A DNA stretch of 10,865 bases from an uncultured Prevotella sp. (GTDB lineage Bacteria > Bacteroidota > Bacteroidia > Bacteroidales > Bacteroidaceae): contig CALCUV010000078.1 of assembly GCA_937906765.1 (NCBI GenBank), positions 1 to 10,865 of the forward strand, read 5' to 3'. The translations under genes were made by a program, and so were the position numbers. Positions 5,255-10,865 of this stretch are shown here, piece by piece; positions within the stretch are counted from its first letter, which is position 1; each line of letters opens with the position of its first letter. The notes beneath the pieces are model-generated. The model was not told the origin of the DNA and made no database searches. It saw only the letters and a list, made by a program, of their open reading frames with translations.

Positions 5255-6594
5255 TGAACATAAAGGTACATAGAGGATTAGAACAAATAGGAGGTTGCAT
5301 TACTGAAATCAGTACTGCAACTTCACGTGTTTTTATAGATTTTGGACAGAACTTACCAGGCAATGGTGAACCAACAACACCAGAGCAAGACAAGTTAATG
5401 GTGAAAAATATCTTTGCCACTAATGCTAAAACGTATGAAGCTGTGTTCTATACCCATGGCCATGAAGATCATGTGGGATTGTTTGAATATATACCTACCT
5501 ATGTTCCACAATATATGAGTGATGGCACAAAGGAACTTTTGCTTATAAAATATAGAACACTAAAAGAAGGAATTGAACTTTGTCTTGAACAATTACAGAA
5601 TGATGCAAATTCAACAAAAGAACAAATAGAGGAAGTAATCGTTCAAAAATCTAATGCAGAAAATAAGATTAAGATAATTACAAAGATGAACGCATGGGGT
5701 AGGACATCTCCTCGTAAGAAGCCATGTTCTATCTCCATTGGAGATATCACAATTACTCCCTTCTTTAATTGCCATTCTATTTATGATTCACATATGTTTC
5801 TCATCGAAGCCGATGGGAAACGCATTTGGCATACAGGCGACTATAGAGCACATGGGTATATGGGCAAAGGATTGATACCAACATTAAGGAAGTATGCTAC
5901 AAACATTGATACCCTTATCACGGAAGGTACAATGTTGAGTCGAAATGATGAATGCATCCATGAATGTAAAGTGTCGGAAAAGATGGCAAATGTGATGAAA
6001 TCATTCAAGTATGTTTTTGTATTGGCTTCAGCTACAGACATAGAAAGATTGACTTCTATCAAAAATGCAGCTTTAGAAGCTAAGAAAACACTATATGTAT
6101 GCTCAAAATTCATGTCATCGACTATGAAGTTTTTCACAGAGCGGGAATCGGAACTATCTCATGGATTATTTAATTTTTCTCCTCGCATGTTACGCCTTAA
6201 TGGATTGGAGAGAATCACAAAGAGCGGTTTTGTTCTTGTTGTTGGGACTTCGCAAATATCACGTGTTAAAAAGTTAATAAATGAGTTGCCGATTGAAGAT
6301 ACGCTCCTTATTTACTCATCTTGGGAGGGGTACTACACGATTCCAGAACAAATAGCAGCAAATCCCAATTACAAGAAATTCCGTGAACTATTCTTTAATG
6401 TCGTTGATATACATACGTCCGGACATGCTGATAAAACGACAATTAGAAAGGTTATTGATATCGTAAAACCACAGGAAACCGTTTTCATTCATAAAGAAAA
6501 AGGTGCGTTGGATAATCTTGATAATTTAGTTCCCTATAGGAAATGGTTTTATGGATTTTTACCCTCCAAAAAATTCCTCATTCCCTTGAAATAA
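5254..6594 (+). CDS. RNase J-like metallo-beta-lactamase/beta-CASP hydrolase
   Basis: This 446-aa cytoplasmic protein has all landmarks of beta-CASP nucleases. The MBL metal motif HGHEDH is at 68-73, the motif 3 histidine is probably in CHSIYDSH (174-180), and Asp196 is in HTGD. Beta-CASP elements are LITEGT with Glu224 (motif A), IHTSGHAD with His387 and His391 (motif B) and VFIHKE with His413 (motif C; HGE in typical RNase J). The family processes or degrades RNA, sometimes DNA, using two zinc ions. It is shorter than RNase J (about 550 aa) and lacks that enzyme's C-terminal domain. A highly charged helical stretch at about 100-147 lies between the MBL motifs and may form a coiled coil. ATG at 5254 overlaps the sigma-core stop, so the two proteins are probably made in a fixed ratio and act together. 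The last codons (IPLK) are encoded by the first unit of the 33-bp array. The family call is firm; the substrate is unknown. Confidence 0.9.
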   Translation: MNIKVHRGLEQIGGCITEISTATSRVFIDFGQNLPGNGEPTTPEQDKLMVKNIFATNAKTYEAVFYTHGHEDHVGLFEYIPTYVPQYMSDGTKELLLIKYRTLKEGIELCLEQLQNDANSTKEQIEEVIVQKSNAENKIKIITKMNAWGRTSPRKKPCSISIGDITITPFFNCHSIYDSHMFLIEADGKRIWHTGDYRAHGYMGKGLIPTLRKYATNIDTLITEGTMLSRNDECIHECKVSEKMANVMKSFKYVFVLASATDIERLTSIKNAALEAKKTLYVCSKFMSSTMKFFTERESELSHGLFNFSPRMLRLNGLERITKSGFVLVVGTSQISRVKKLINELPIEDTLLIYSSWEGYYTIPEQIAANPNYKKFRELFFNVVDIHTSGHADKTTIRKVIDIVKPQETVFIHKEKGALDNLDNLVPYRKWFYGFLPSKKFLIPLK

Positions 6595-6665
6595 TGTAGT
6601 GCGAGTATCATTATTCCCTTGAAAAAATGTAGCAATTCTTGGTTTATTCCCTTGAAAAAATGTAT
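6580..6665 (+). repeat. Three-unit tandem array with exact 33-bp period
   Basis: A 20-base unit, ATTCCCTTGAAAAAATGTAG with single-base variation, begins at 6580, 6613 and 6646, so the period is exactly 33 bases. The 13-base segments between units (6600-6612 and 6633-6645) are unlike each other. Unit 1 supplies the last codons and stop of the beta-CASP gene (ATT CCC TTG AAA TAA). Unit 3 runs into a TATTTTTG promoter word. Thirty-three bases is about three helical turns, so the units would lie on one face of the DNA, as operator or iteron arrays do. It is too short in both repeat and spacer for CRISPR. Confidence 0.9.
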
Positions 6666-6670
6666 TTTTG
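6639..6670 (+). promoter_or_regulatory. Bacteroidetes-type promoter of the AAA_14 ATPase gene
   Basis: TATTTTTG at 6663-6670 matches the TAnnTTTG -7 consensus exactly. TTG at 6639-6641 lies 21 bases upstream as a plausible -33 element. Transcription would start near 6677, giving a leader of about 17 bases before the ATG at 6694. The third unit of the 33-bp array fills the spacer, so a protein bound to the array would directly affect this promoter. Confidence 0.6.
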
Positions 6671-6693
6671 CTCCAGAATAAATTCGTAATGCT

Positions 6694-8073
6694 ATGTTAA
6701 AGAGAAAGATAGAGTCTGATTTGGTGCAATGGAAAAAGTCTGCTAACAGAAAACCTCTTGTAATAAAAGGTATTCGTCAGTGTGGTAAGACATATATTGT
6801 ACAGAAATTTGCAAAAGAGAATTACGAGAATGTTGTTTATATGAACTTCATTCTTGAACCTAATAGAAAGAGTGCTTTTACTGAAAACATAGATGTAGAA
6901 ACCATCATTCTAAACTTATCTGCGCTGATTCCTGGCAGTCGTTTTGTCGCAGGAAAAACTTGTATTATTCTTGACGAGATTCAGGAATGTCGGGAGGCGC
7001 GAACAGCCTTAAAGTCTTTTCATATAGATGGCCGTTTTGATGTTATCGCTACGGGTTCGCTCTTGGGAGTAAAGGGATATGGGAATAACCGAGATAAGGT
7101 GGAGGGGCAAGATTCCATCCCTGTTGGTTATGAAACGGTGATAGAAATGTATCCCTTAGACTTTGAGGAGTTTTTGTGGGCAAACGGGGTAAGTGAGAAA
7201 GTTATTGCCACCATAAAATCATGCTTTGAGAATGAAACCGTTGTGCCCAATGGCATTCACACCGTAATGATGGAGTTACTGCATCGATACGTTATTGTGG
7301 GAGGACTTCCAGAAGTTGTTAATAAGTTTCTTGAGACTAAGAATATAGAGTTGGTGTACAACACACAACGTACTCTAATTTCTGAATATGAGGAAGACAT
7401 GGTTAAATATGCAGATGACTCCGACAAACCTCGTATTCGCGAATGCTTTGAATCCATTCCCAAACAATTGGCCAAGGAGAACAAGAAATTTCAATACTCT
7501 CTGGTCAAAAAAGGGGGACGTTCTACTCAATATATCGGTAGTATACAATGGTTAGAGGATGCAGGGTTAGTAAGGAGATGTTATAACACACAGATAACAG
7601 AACTCCCTCTTGATGGAAACTCCATTAAGGACTGCTTCAAACTATATACCACAGACATCGGCATACTTGTCGCTATGTTAGACTACGGCACTCAGATGGA
7701 TATTCTCAAAGGCAACCTCTTAGGCTACAAAGGCGCGATATTTGAAAATCTCATGGCAGACTTTTTGTGTAAGTCTGGACAGAACTTATACTACTTCCAT
7801 AAGGATAGCGGTCTTGAATTAGATTTCCTTGTGAGGTTTAAGGGCGAATGTACAGTGGTTGAAGTTAAGGCAAAAGGCGGAAAGTCAAAAAGTCTGAACA
7901 CCGTACTCAAGAATAAACATGTGTACCACGTCAATCATGCCATCAAACTCGGAAACTATAATGTAGGGCGTGACGGAGACATATTAACGATTCCCCTCTA
8001 CATGGGTGTTCTCGTTAAAGACACCCTCACTCTTGCTACAATCCCAGATGTAGATTTGAGTTTGCTCACTTAG
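6694..8073 (+). CDS. AAA_14 / DUF4143 ATP-binding protein
   Basis: This 459-aa protein belongs to the widespread AAA_14 plus DUF4143 ATPases. Walker A is GIRQCGKT (26-33), Walker B is IILDE (91-95), and a sensor-like ATGS is at 119-122. The middle part carries the typical YPLDFEEFL (153-161) and VGGLPEVV (202-209) strings. The C-terminal DUF4143 part has YTTDIGIL (318-325), KGAIFENL (346-353) and a nuclease-fold-like pair, ELDF (375-378) and VVEVKA (388-393). The family's role is poorly known; it is often found in genomic islands. It has its own promoter and is separated from the beta-CASP gene by the 33-bp array, so it may be an independent module. G+C rises along the gene: 6841-6900 is about 30% and both 7681-7740 and 7921-7980 are about 48% by hand count, so the 3' half resembles the host more than the rest of the island. 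Full length, no visible damage. Confidence 0.92.
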   Translation: MLKRKIESDLVQWKKSANRKPLVIKGIRQCGKTYIVQKFAKENYENVVYMNFILEPNRKSAFTENIDVETIILNLSALIPGSRFVAGKTCIILDEIQECREARTALKSFHIDGRFDVIATGSLLGVKGYGNNRDKVEGQDSIPVGYETVIEMYPLDFEEFLWANGVSEKVIATIKSCFENETVVPNGIHTVMMELLHRYVIVGGLPEVVNKFLETKNIELVYNTQRTLISEYEEDMVKYADDSDKPRIRECFESIPKQLAKENKKFQYSLVKKGGRSTQYIGSIQWLEDAGLVRRCYNTQITELPLDGNSIKDCFKLYTTDIGILVAMLDYGTQMDILKGNLLGYKGAIFENLMADFLCKSGQNLYYFHKDSGLELDFLVRFKGECTVVEVKAKGGKSKSLNTVLKNKHVYHVNHAIKLGNYNVGRDGDILTIPLYMGVLVKDTLTLATIPDVDLSLLT

Positions 8074-8157
8074 CTTTTGCTATTCTTCCTCGGATTTATG
8101 GAAATAAATACTGTACAATTACCTATAATCTGATACAGAAACTCCGTCCTGAAGGTC

Positions 8158-8302
8158 TTACTTGCAGGGCGAAGTGCGCTTTCTCTCTGTATTAAAGCAA
8201 TATCCCGACGAAGCAGAAGAACTCTTCGCCGCATGTCAGGAAATGGCTAAGAAGCGCTACCAAAGCTACGTGCGCATGACTAAGATGGATTGGTCAGAAT
8301 AA
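8158..8302 (+). pseudogene. Displaced 3' fragment of the oxidoreductase gene
   Basis: The frame reads YLQGEVRFLSVLKQYP and on to MTKMDWSE and TAA. From GGC onward it encodes exactly the same residues as the intact gene at 1021-1156. It has no start codon of its own, and an in-frame TGA lies just upstream, so it is not expressed as a protein. The nine differences from the left copy are all synonymous, which means the fragment was under coding selection until recently and comes from a diverged functional allele. It keeps its own downstream terminator. It is most simply the original chromosomal gene end, pushed away when the island brought a replacement end. Confidence 0.95.
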
Positions 8303-8315
8303 ATCATCAACAAAT

Positions 8316-8353
8316 AAAGATGGGTGTCACGCAATGTTGACACCCATCTTTTT
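8316..8353 (+). terminator. Terminator behind the displaced gene end
   Basis: AAAGATGGGTGTCA (8316-8329) pairs perfectly with TGACACCCATCTTT (8338-8351), leaving an 8-base loop and a run of five T at 8349-8353. It starts 13 bases past the stop of the fragment. It resembles the hairpin at 1178-1214 in position and in the GGGTGT/ACACCC core but is a distinct sequence, as expected for a diverged allele. It would also stop read-through from the ATPase gene. Confidence 0.9.
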
Positions 8354-8672
8354 GTTCTTATTTTATGCTTTTTTCCTTTTGAAATAGGGTTGATTTTAAG
8401 GTTGCTTTGTTTGCGATTTACAAAGGCAGTAATTAGAAATTTTATTTGAGACTTTAGGAAAATTTAGTCTTAAATAGTTCGTCCTATTTCTAACTTTGTT
8501 TTTACGATTATAGATGTGTAGTTATTGTTGTTCCTTTTTCTCGCTTGTTAATGTGGGTGAAGCGGACTACCTTTAAAGTCCTTTTTGTCTTGGTGAGATG
8601 TGTCTGAAATAGTCTCTGTTGTTCCATGCTATTGTTGAGAACTGGTCCCAAGCAAAGTAGGGTATGAAACAG
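8354..8672. other. AT-rich intergenic region, no gene seen
   Basis: No coding region or RNA gene is supported in these 319 bases. Minor structure: AGACT and AGTCT flank TTAGGAAAATTT near 8450, and GGACT (8564-8568) with AGTCC (8577-8581) followed by five T forms a weak terminator-like hairpin for plus-strand transcription. The region separates the convergent oxidoreductase fragment and ABC exporter, and I take it to be native chromosome. Confidence 0.6.
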
Positions 8673-8731
8673 AAAACAGGTAAACAGAAATGTTGAGCAG
8701 AGTTGCGCTGACAGTTCTGTTTACCTGTTTT
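8673..8731 (-). terminator. Terminator of the ABC exporter gene
   Basis: AAAACAGGTAAACAGAA (8673-8689) and TTCTGTTTACCTGTTTT (8715-8731) are perfect 17-base inverted repeats with a 25-base loop. The hairpin lies 24 bases downstream of the minus-strand stop codon at 8756. T-rich DNA follows on both strands, so it may work in both directions. The loop is longer than usual, but the length and perfection of the stem make the call good. Confidence 0.8.
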
Positions 8732-8755
8732 GTTGTTTTATCTCAATTCCGAGGA

Positions 8756-10591
8756 TTACAATTGCTGCATGTCGTTGAGTTTCTTGTAATAACCGTTCTT
8801 CGCAAGGAGATCGTCGTGCGTACCACGCTCTACGATGCGACCCTCATGGAGCACGCAAATCTCGTCAGCGTTCTTGATGGTGGAGAGTCGGTGAGCGATG
8901 GCAATCGTTGTGCGTGTCTTCATTAAGCGCTCGAGAGCCTCTTGCACAAGACGTTCGCTCTCCGTGTCGAGTGCAGAAGTGGCTTCGTCAAGAATGAGGA
9001 TGTCGGGGTTCTTTAAGATGGCGCGTGCAATAGAAAGGCGTTGGCGCTGCCCGCCCGAGAGACGGCAACCACGGTCGCCCACACCTGTGTCATAACCCTG
9101 CTCACTCTGCATGATAAATTCGTGAGCGTTGGCAATCTTTGCTGCTTCCTGCACCTGTTCAAGCGTAGCGTTTTCCACACCAAAGGCAATGTTGTTGAAG
9201 AACGAGTCATTGAAGAGAATGGCTTCTTGATTTACATTACCAATCATCTTGCGGAGGTCGGAGAGTCGCATAGACTTGATGTTCACTCCGTCAACGAGGA
9301 TTTCGCCTTCCGTTACGTCGTGATAGCGTGGGAGAAGGTCAACGAGCGTAGATTTTCCCGAACCACTCTGTCCGACAAGGGCGATGGTTTGTCCGCGCTT
9401 TACGGTAAGGTTAACGTCCTTCAGCACATTGGTTTTACCATTATAGGAGAAGGTAATATCCTTGAAGGTGATTTCTTCCTTCAAACCGTCAATGTGGGCA
9501 GCATTTTCGGGTTCCTGAATGGGATTTTCAGCGTTGAGAATCTTGTTTACACGCTCTACAGACGCCATCCCCTTGGGGATATTGTAACTCGCCTTTGAGA
9601 GGTCCTTAAGGGGTTGGATGATGCTGTAAAGTATCACCATGTAGAAGATGAATGTGGGTGCGTCAATGGGTGCATTGTTGGAGAAAATCAGTGTTCCGCC
9701 ATACCAAAGCACGAGCACGATGAGGCAAGTGCCGAGGAATTCGCTCACGGGGTGAGCTGATGATTGGCGTACGGCAACCTTTCCAGCGGCATCGCGGAAT
9801 TCGTTTGCCGAAGCGTCAAAGCGACCGCACATTTTGCGTTCTGCGGTAAATGCCTTGATAATGCGCATGCCGCCCAAGGTTTCTTCGAGTTGCGACATGG
9901 TTTCGCTCCATTTGTTCTGGGCATCCATGCTCTGGCGCTTGAGTTTGCGTCCGATTTTACCCATAGCCCAACCCATCAAGGGGAGAACAACGATGGTGAA
10001 CAAGGTAAGTTCCCACGACGTATAGATAAGCACGCCGAAGTAACAGAGCAAGAGGATGGGGTTCTTGATAAGCATTTCCAACGAACCCGTCACTGAGGTT
10101 TCAATTTCATTGACATCCCCGCTCATGCGAGCAATAATGTCGCCCTTACGTTCGTCAGAGAAGAATGAAAGTGGAAGCGAAATAATCTTGTGATACACCT
10201 CCGAGCGGATGTCTCTCACAATCCCCGTACGCATGGGCACCATAATCGCCACGGAAGCGAAATAGCAACCCGTCTTCAAGAGTGTTGCCACCACAAGAAA
10301 ACTACCGATGAGCAAAAGCGTTGTTGAGGCGCCGTAGTCAGCGATGAGTTCCGTTGTGTAATAGTAAAGGTTGTTGACAATAATGTCCTTCATCCCCATA
10401 CCTGCCGTATCCCAAGGAATGAATTTATATACCGTCGAGTCGAGTCCGAAGAGCAACTGCAACATCGGGATGAGCGACACGAAGGAAAAGACATTGAGCA
10501 CTGCCGATAAGATATTAAAGAACAGCGAGCCGAAAAGGTAGCGCTTGTAAGGCGCAACGTAACGACTAATGAGTTTGTAAAATTCTTTCAT
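8756..10591 (-). CDS. MsbA-like ABC exporter (fused permease and ATPase)
   Basis: A 611-aa half-transporter with an N-terminal six-helix transmembrane domain (hydrophobic segments near 20-45, 90-118, 175-212 and 286-328) and a C-terminal ATPase. The nucleotide-binding domain has Walker A GQSGSGKST (407-415), Q-loop Gln455, signature LSGGQRQR (511-518), Walker B ILILDE (531-536), D-loop SALD (539-542) and switch His567. It should act as a homodimer in the inner membrane, exporting a lipid or other hydrophobic substrate. MsbA-type lipid A flipping is one possibility, but such proteins cannot be assigned a substrate from sequence alone. Length and motifs are normal for the family. The start at 10591 is supported by the MKEFYKLISRYVAPYKRYLF opening just before the first helix. 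The gene has host-like, higher-G+C codon use, converges on the oxidoreductase locus and ends at a strong terminator. It is not part of the island. Confidence 0.94.
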   Translation of the reverse strand: MKEFYKLISRYVAPYKRYLFGSLFFNILSAVLNVFSFVSLIPMLQLLFGLDSTVYKFIPWDTAGMGMKDIIVNNLYYYTTELIADYGASTTLLLIGSFLVVATLLKTGCYFASVAIMVPMRTGIVRDIRSEVYHKIISLPLSFFSDERKGDIIARMSGDVNEIETSVTGSLEMLIKNPILLLCYFGVLIYTSWELTLFTIVVLPLMGWAMGKIGRKLKRQSMDAQNKWSETMSQLEETLGGMRIIKAFTAERKMCGRFDASANEFRDAAGKVAVRQSSAHPVSEFLGTCLIVLVLWYGGTLIFSNNAPIDAPTFIFYMVILYSIIQPLKDLSKASYNIPKGMASVERVNKILNAENPIQEPENAAHIDGLKEEITFKDITFSYNGKTNVLKDVNLTVKRGQTIALVGQSGSGKSTLVDLLPRYHDVTEGEILVDGVNIKSMRLSDLRKMIGNVNQEAILFNDSFFNNIAFGVENATLEQVQEAAKIANAHEFIMQSEQGYDTGVGDRGCRLSGGQRQRLSIARAILKNPDILILDEATSALDTESERLVQEALERLMKTRTTIAIAHRLSTIKNADEICVLHEGRIVERGTHDDLLAKNGYYKKLNDMQQL

Positions 10592-10865
10592 TGGGGAATA
10601 AATATAGTAGACGAGTTTTTTAGGTACGAGTAGATGAGAAGGTTACTGGAATTAATGCGGTTGTTTGCGTCCCGAATGGCGCTCTCCCCCTGTTCATAGG
10701 GGGAACCGACTCCCGAAGTAAGAGCAGAGGACAAACATGTTTGTACTATGCCTTACGAGAAGGAGGAAGATGAGCGTAGCGAAATCAATCGGGACCACGT
10801 AAGTGGTGAGGGGGTGCAAAGCAAGTGAGGAATGAGAGGTAAGAAGTTTAACCATGTGGAGTGTT
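10592..10865. other. Structured non-coding region upstream of the ABC exporter
   Basis: No gene is supported. The exporter's promoter should lie near 10592-10640; on the minus strand a TATATTTA word there is one mismatch from TAnnTTTG. Beyond it are several dyads: TCCCCCT/AGGGGGA with a 6-base loop (about 10685-10704), a perfect 14-base palindrome ACAAACATGTTTGT (10731-10744), and ACCAC/GTGGT around GTAA (10794-10807). The plus strand from 10750 on is unusually rich in G and A. It may be a dispersed intergenic repeat or a decayed sequence; I cannot identify it. Confidence 0.45.

Larger units (their letters stand above)
1216..8157. mobile_element. AT-rich accessory island inserted at the 3' end of the oxidoreductase gene
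   Basis: The segment is bracketed by two diverged copies of the oxidoreductase 3' end (1021-1156 and 8167-8302). Weak similarity on the right extends to a TAC-TTG-CAG-GGC codon string matching TAC-CTC-AAG-GGC on the left, so the right junction is near 8158. The cargo is seven plus-strand genes, mostly far more AT-rich than either flank: unknown protein, WYL regulator, two PD-(D/E)XK-like proteins, sigma-core protein, beta-CASP hydrolase and AAA_14 ATPase. No integrase, transposase, tRNA or short target-site duplication is visible, so the mechanism is not shown. Site-specific insertion at a gene end or homologous exchange through the shared gene end would both fit. The exact left boundary is uncertain, because the incoming segment may begin inside the gene. 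Confidence 0.6.

Noticed and set aside
4889..6594. RNA-guided transcription system of the nuclease-dead Cas12f plus sigma type
   Set aside because: There is no Cas12f or TnpB-like protein and no guide RNA signature. The sigma fragment is of the sigma-70 region 2 type, and its partner is a beta-CASP hydrolase.
6580..6665. CRISPR-like array
   Set aside because: Units are 20 bases and intervals 13 bases, both too short. The first unit is coding, there are only three units, and no cas genes are present. An operator or iteron-like array fits better.
1216..8157. Composite transposon or insertion sequence
   Set aside because: No transposase, terminal inverted repeats or short target-site duplication were seen. 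The flanking direct repeats are pieces of a host gene with synonymous divergence.
8158..8302. Small functional gene behind the ATPase
   Set aside because: There is no start codon, an in-frame stop lies just upstream, and the sequence is a precise copy of the oxidoreductase C-terminus. It is a displaced gene fragment.
8564..8586. Strong terminator or end of an undetected plus-strand transcript
   Set aside because: The stem is only five base pairs, and no plus-strand gene lies between 8303 and this point. It is mentioned only within the gap description.
9041..9598. Plus-strand 185-aa open frame opposite the ABC exporter
   Set aside because: It lies entirely antisense to the ATPase domain with its conserved Walker A, signature and Walker B motifs, and its own translation has no recognisable motif. 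The same applies to the other plus-strand frames between 8690 and 10096.

Overview
The window looks like a Bacteroidales chromosome, plausibly Prevotella or a close relative. I infer this from the protein style, from A-rich leaders without Shine-Dalgarno sites, and from promoter words of the Bacteroidetes TAnnTTTG type. It has two higher-G+C core blocks: the 3' part of a pyruvate:ferredoxin (flavodoxin) oxidoreductase gene at 2-1156, and a complete minus-strand MsbA-like ABC exporter at 8756-10591. Between them is an AT-rich accessory island of about 7 kb (roughly 1216-8157) in which every gene lies on the plus strand.

The clearest structural fact is that the last 136 bases of the oxidoreductase gene (1021-1156) occur again, without indels, at 8167-8302 on the far side of the island. 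The copies differ at 9 positions. All nine are third-codon-position changes and all are synonymous. Each copy is followed within about 20 bases by its own strong terminator, related in style but different in sequence. The island therefore sits between a working gene end and a displaced, once-functional gene end from a diverged allele. This is what insertion at a gene's 3' end with restoration of the reading frame would leave. No integrase or transposase is visible.

Island cargo, in order: a long leader (1216-1675) with a nested hairpin and promoter-like words; an unrecognised 166-aa protein (1676-2176); a WYL-domain regulator (2278-3180) whose start lies just after a perfect 12-bp palindrome; a PD-(D/E)XK-fold nuclease-like protein two bases behind it (3183-3896); a second, unrelated PD-(D/E)XK nuclease-like protein with a QxxxY motif (3960-4787); a 121-aa protein that is only the core of a sigma-70 factor (end of region 1.2 through 2.4), overlapping by one base (TAATG) an RNase J-like metallo-beta-lactamase/beta-CASP protein (4889-6594); a three-unit, 33-bp-period repeat array running into a Bacteroidetes-type promoter; and an AAA_14/DUF4143 ATPase (6694-8073).

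The WYL regulator with nuclease-like partners resembles regulated phage-defence cargo. The stand-alone sigma core coupled to a beta-CASP nuclease is the pair I cannot match to a described system, and it is the main candidate for something new. Functional links are inferred from gene order and spacing only. The rest of the window consists of terminators, an AT-rich gap (8354-8672), and a structured, G/A-rich non-coding stretch upstream of the exporter (10592-10865).
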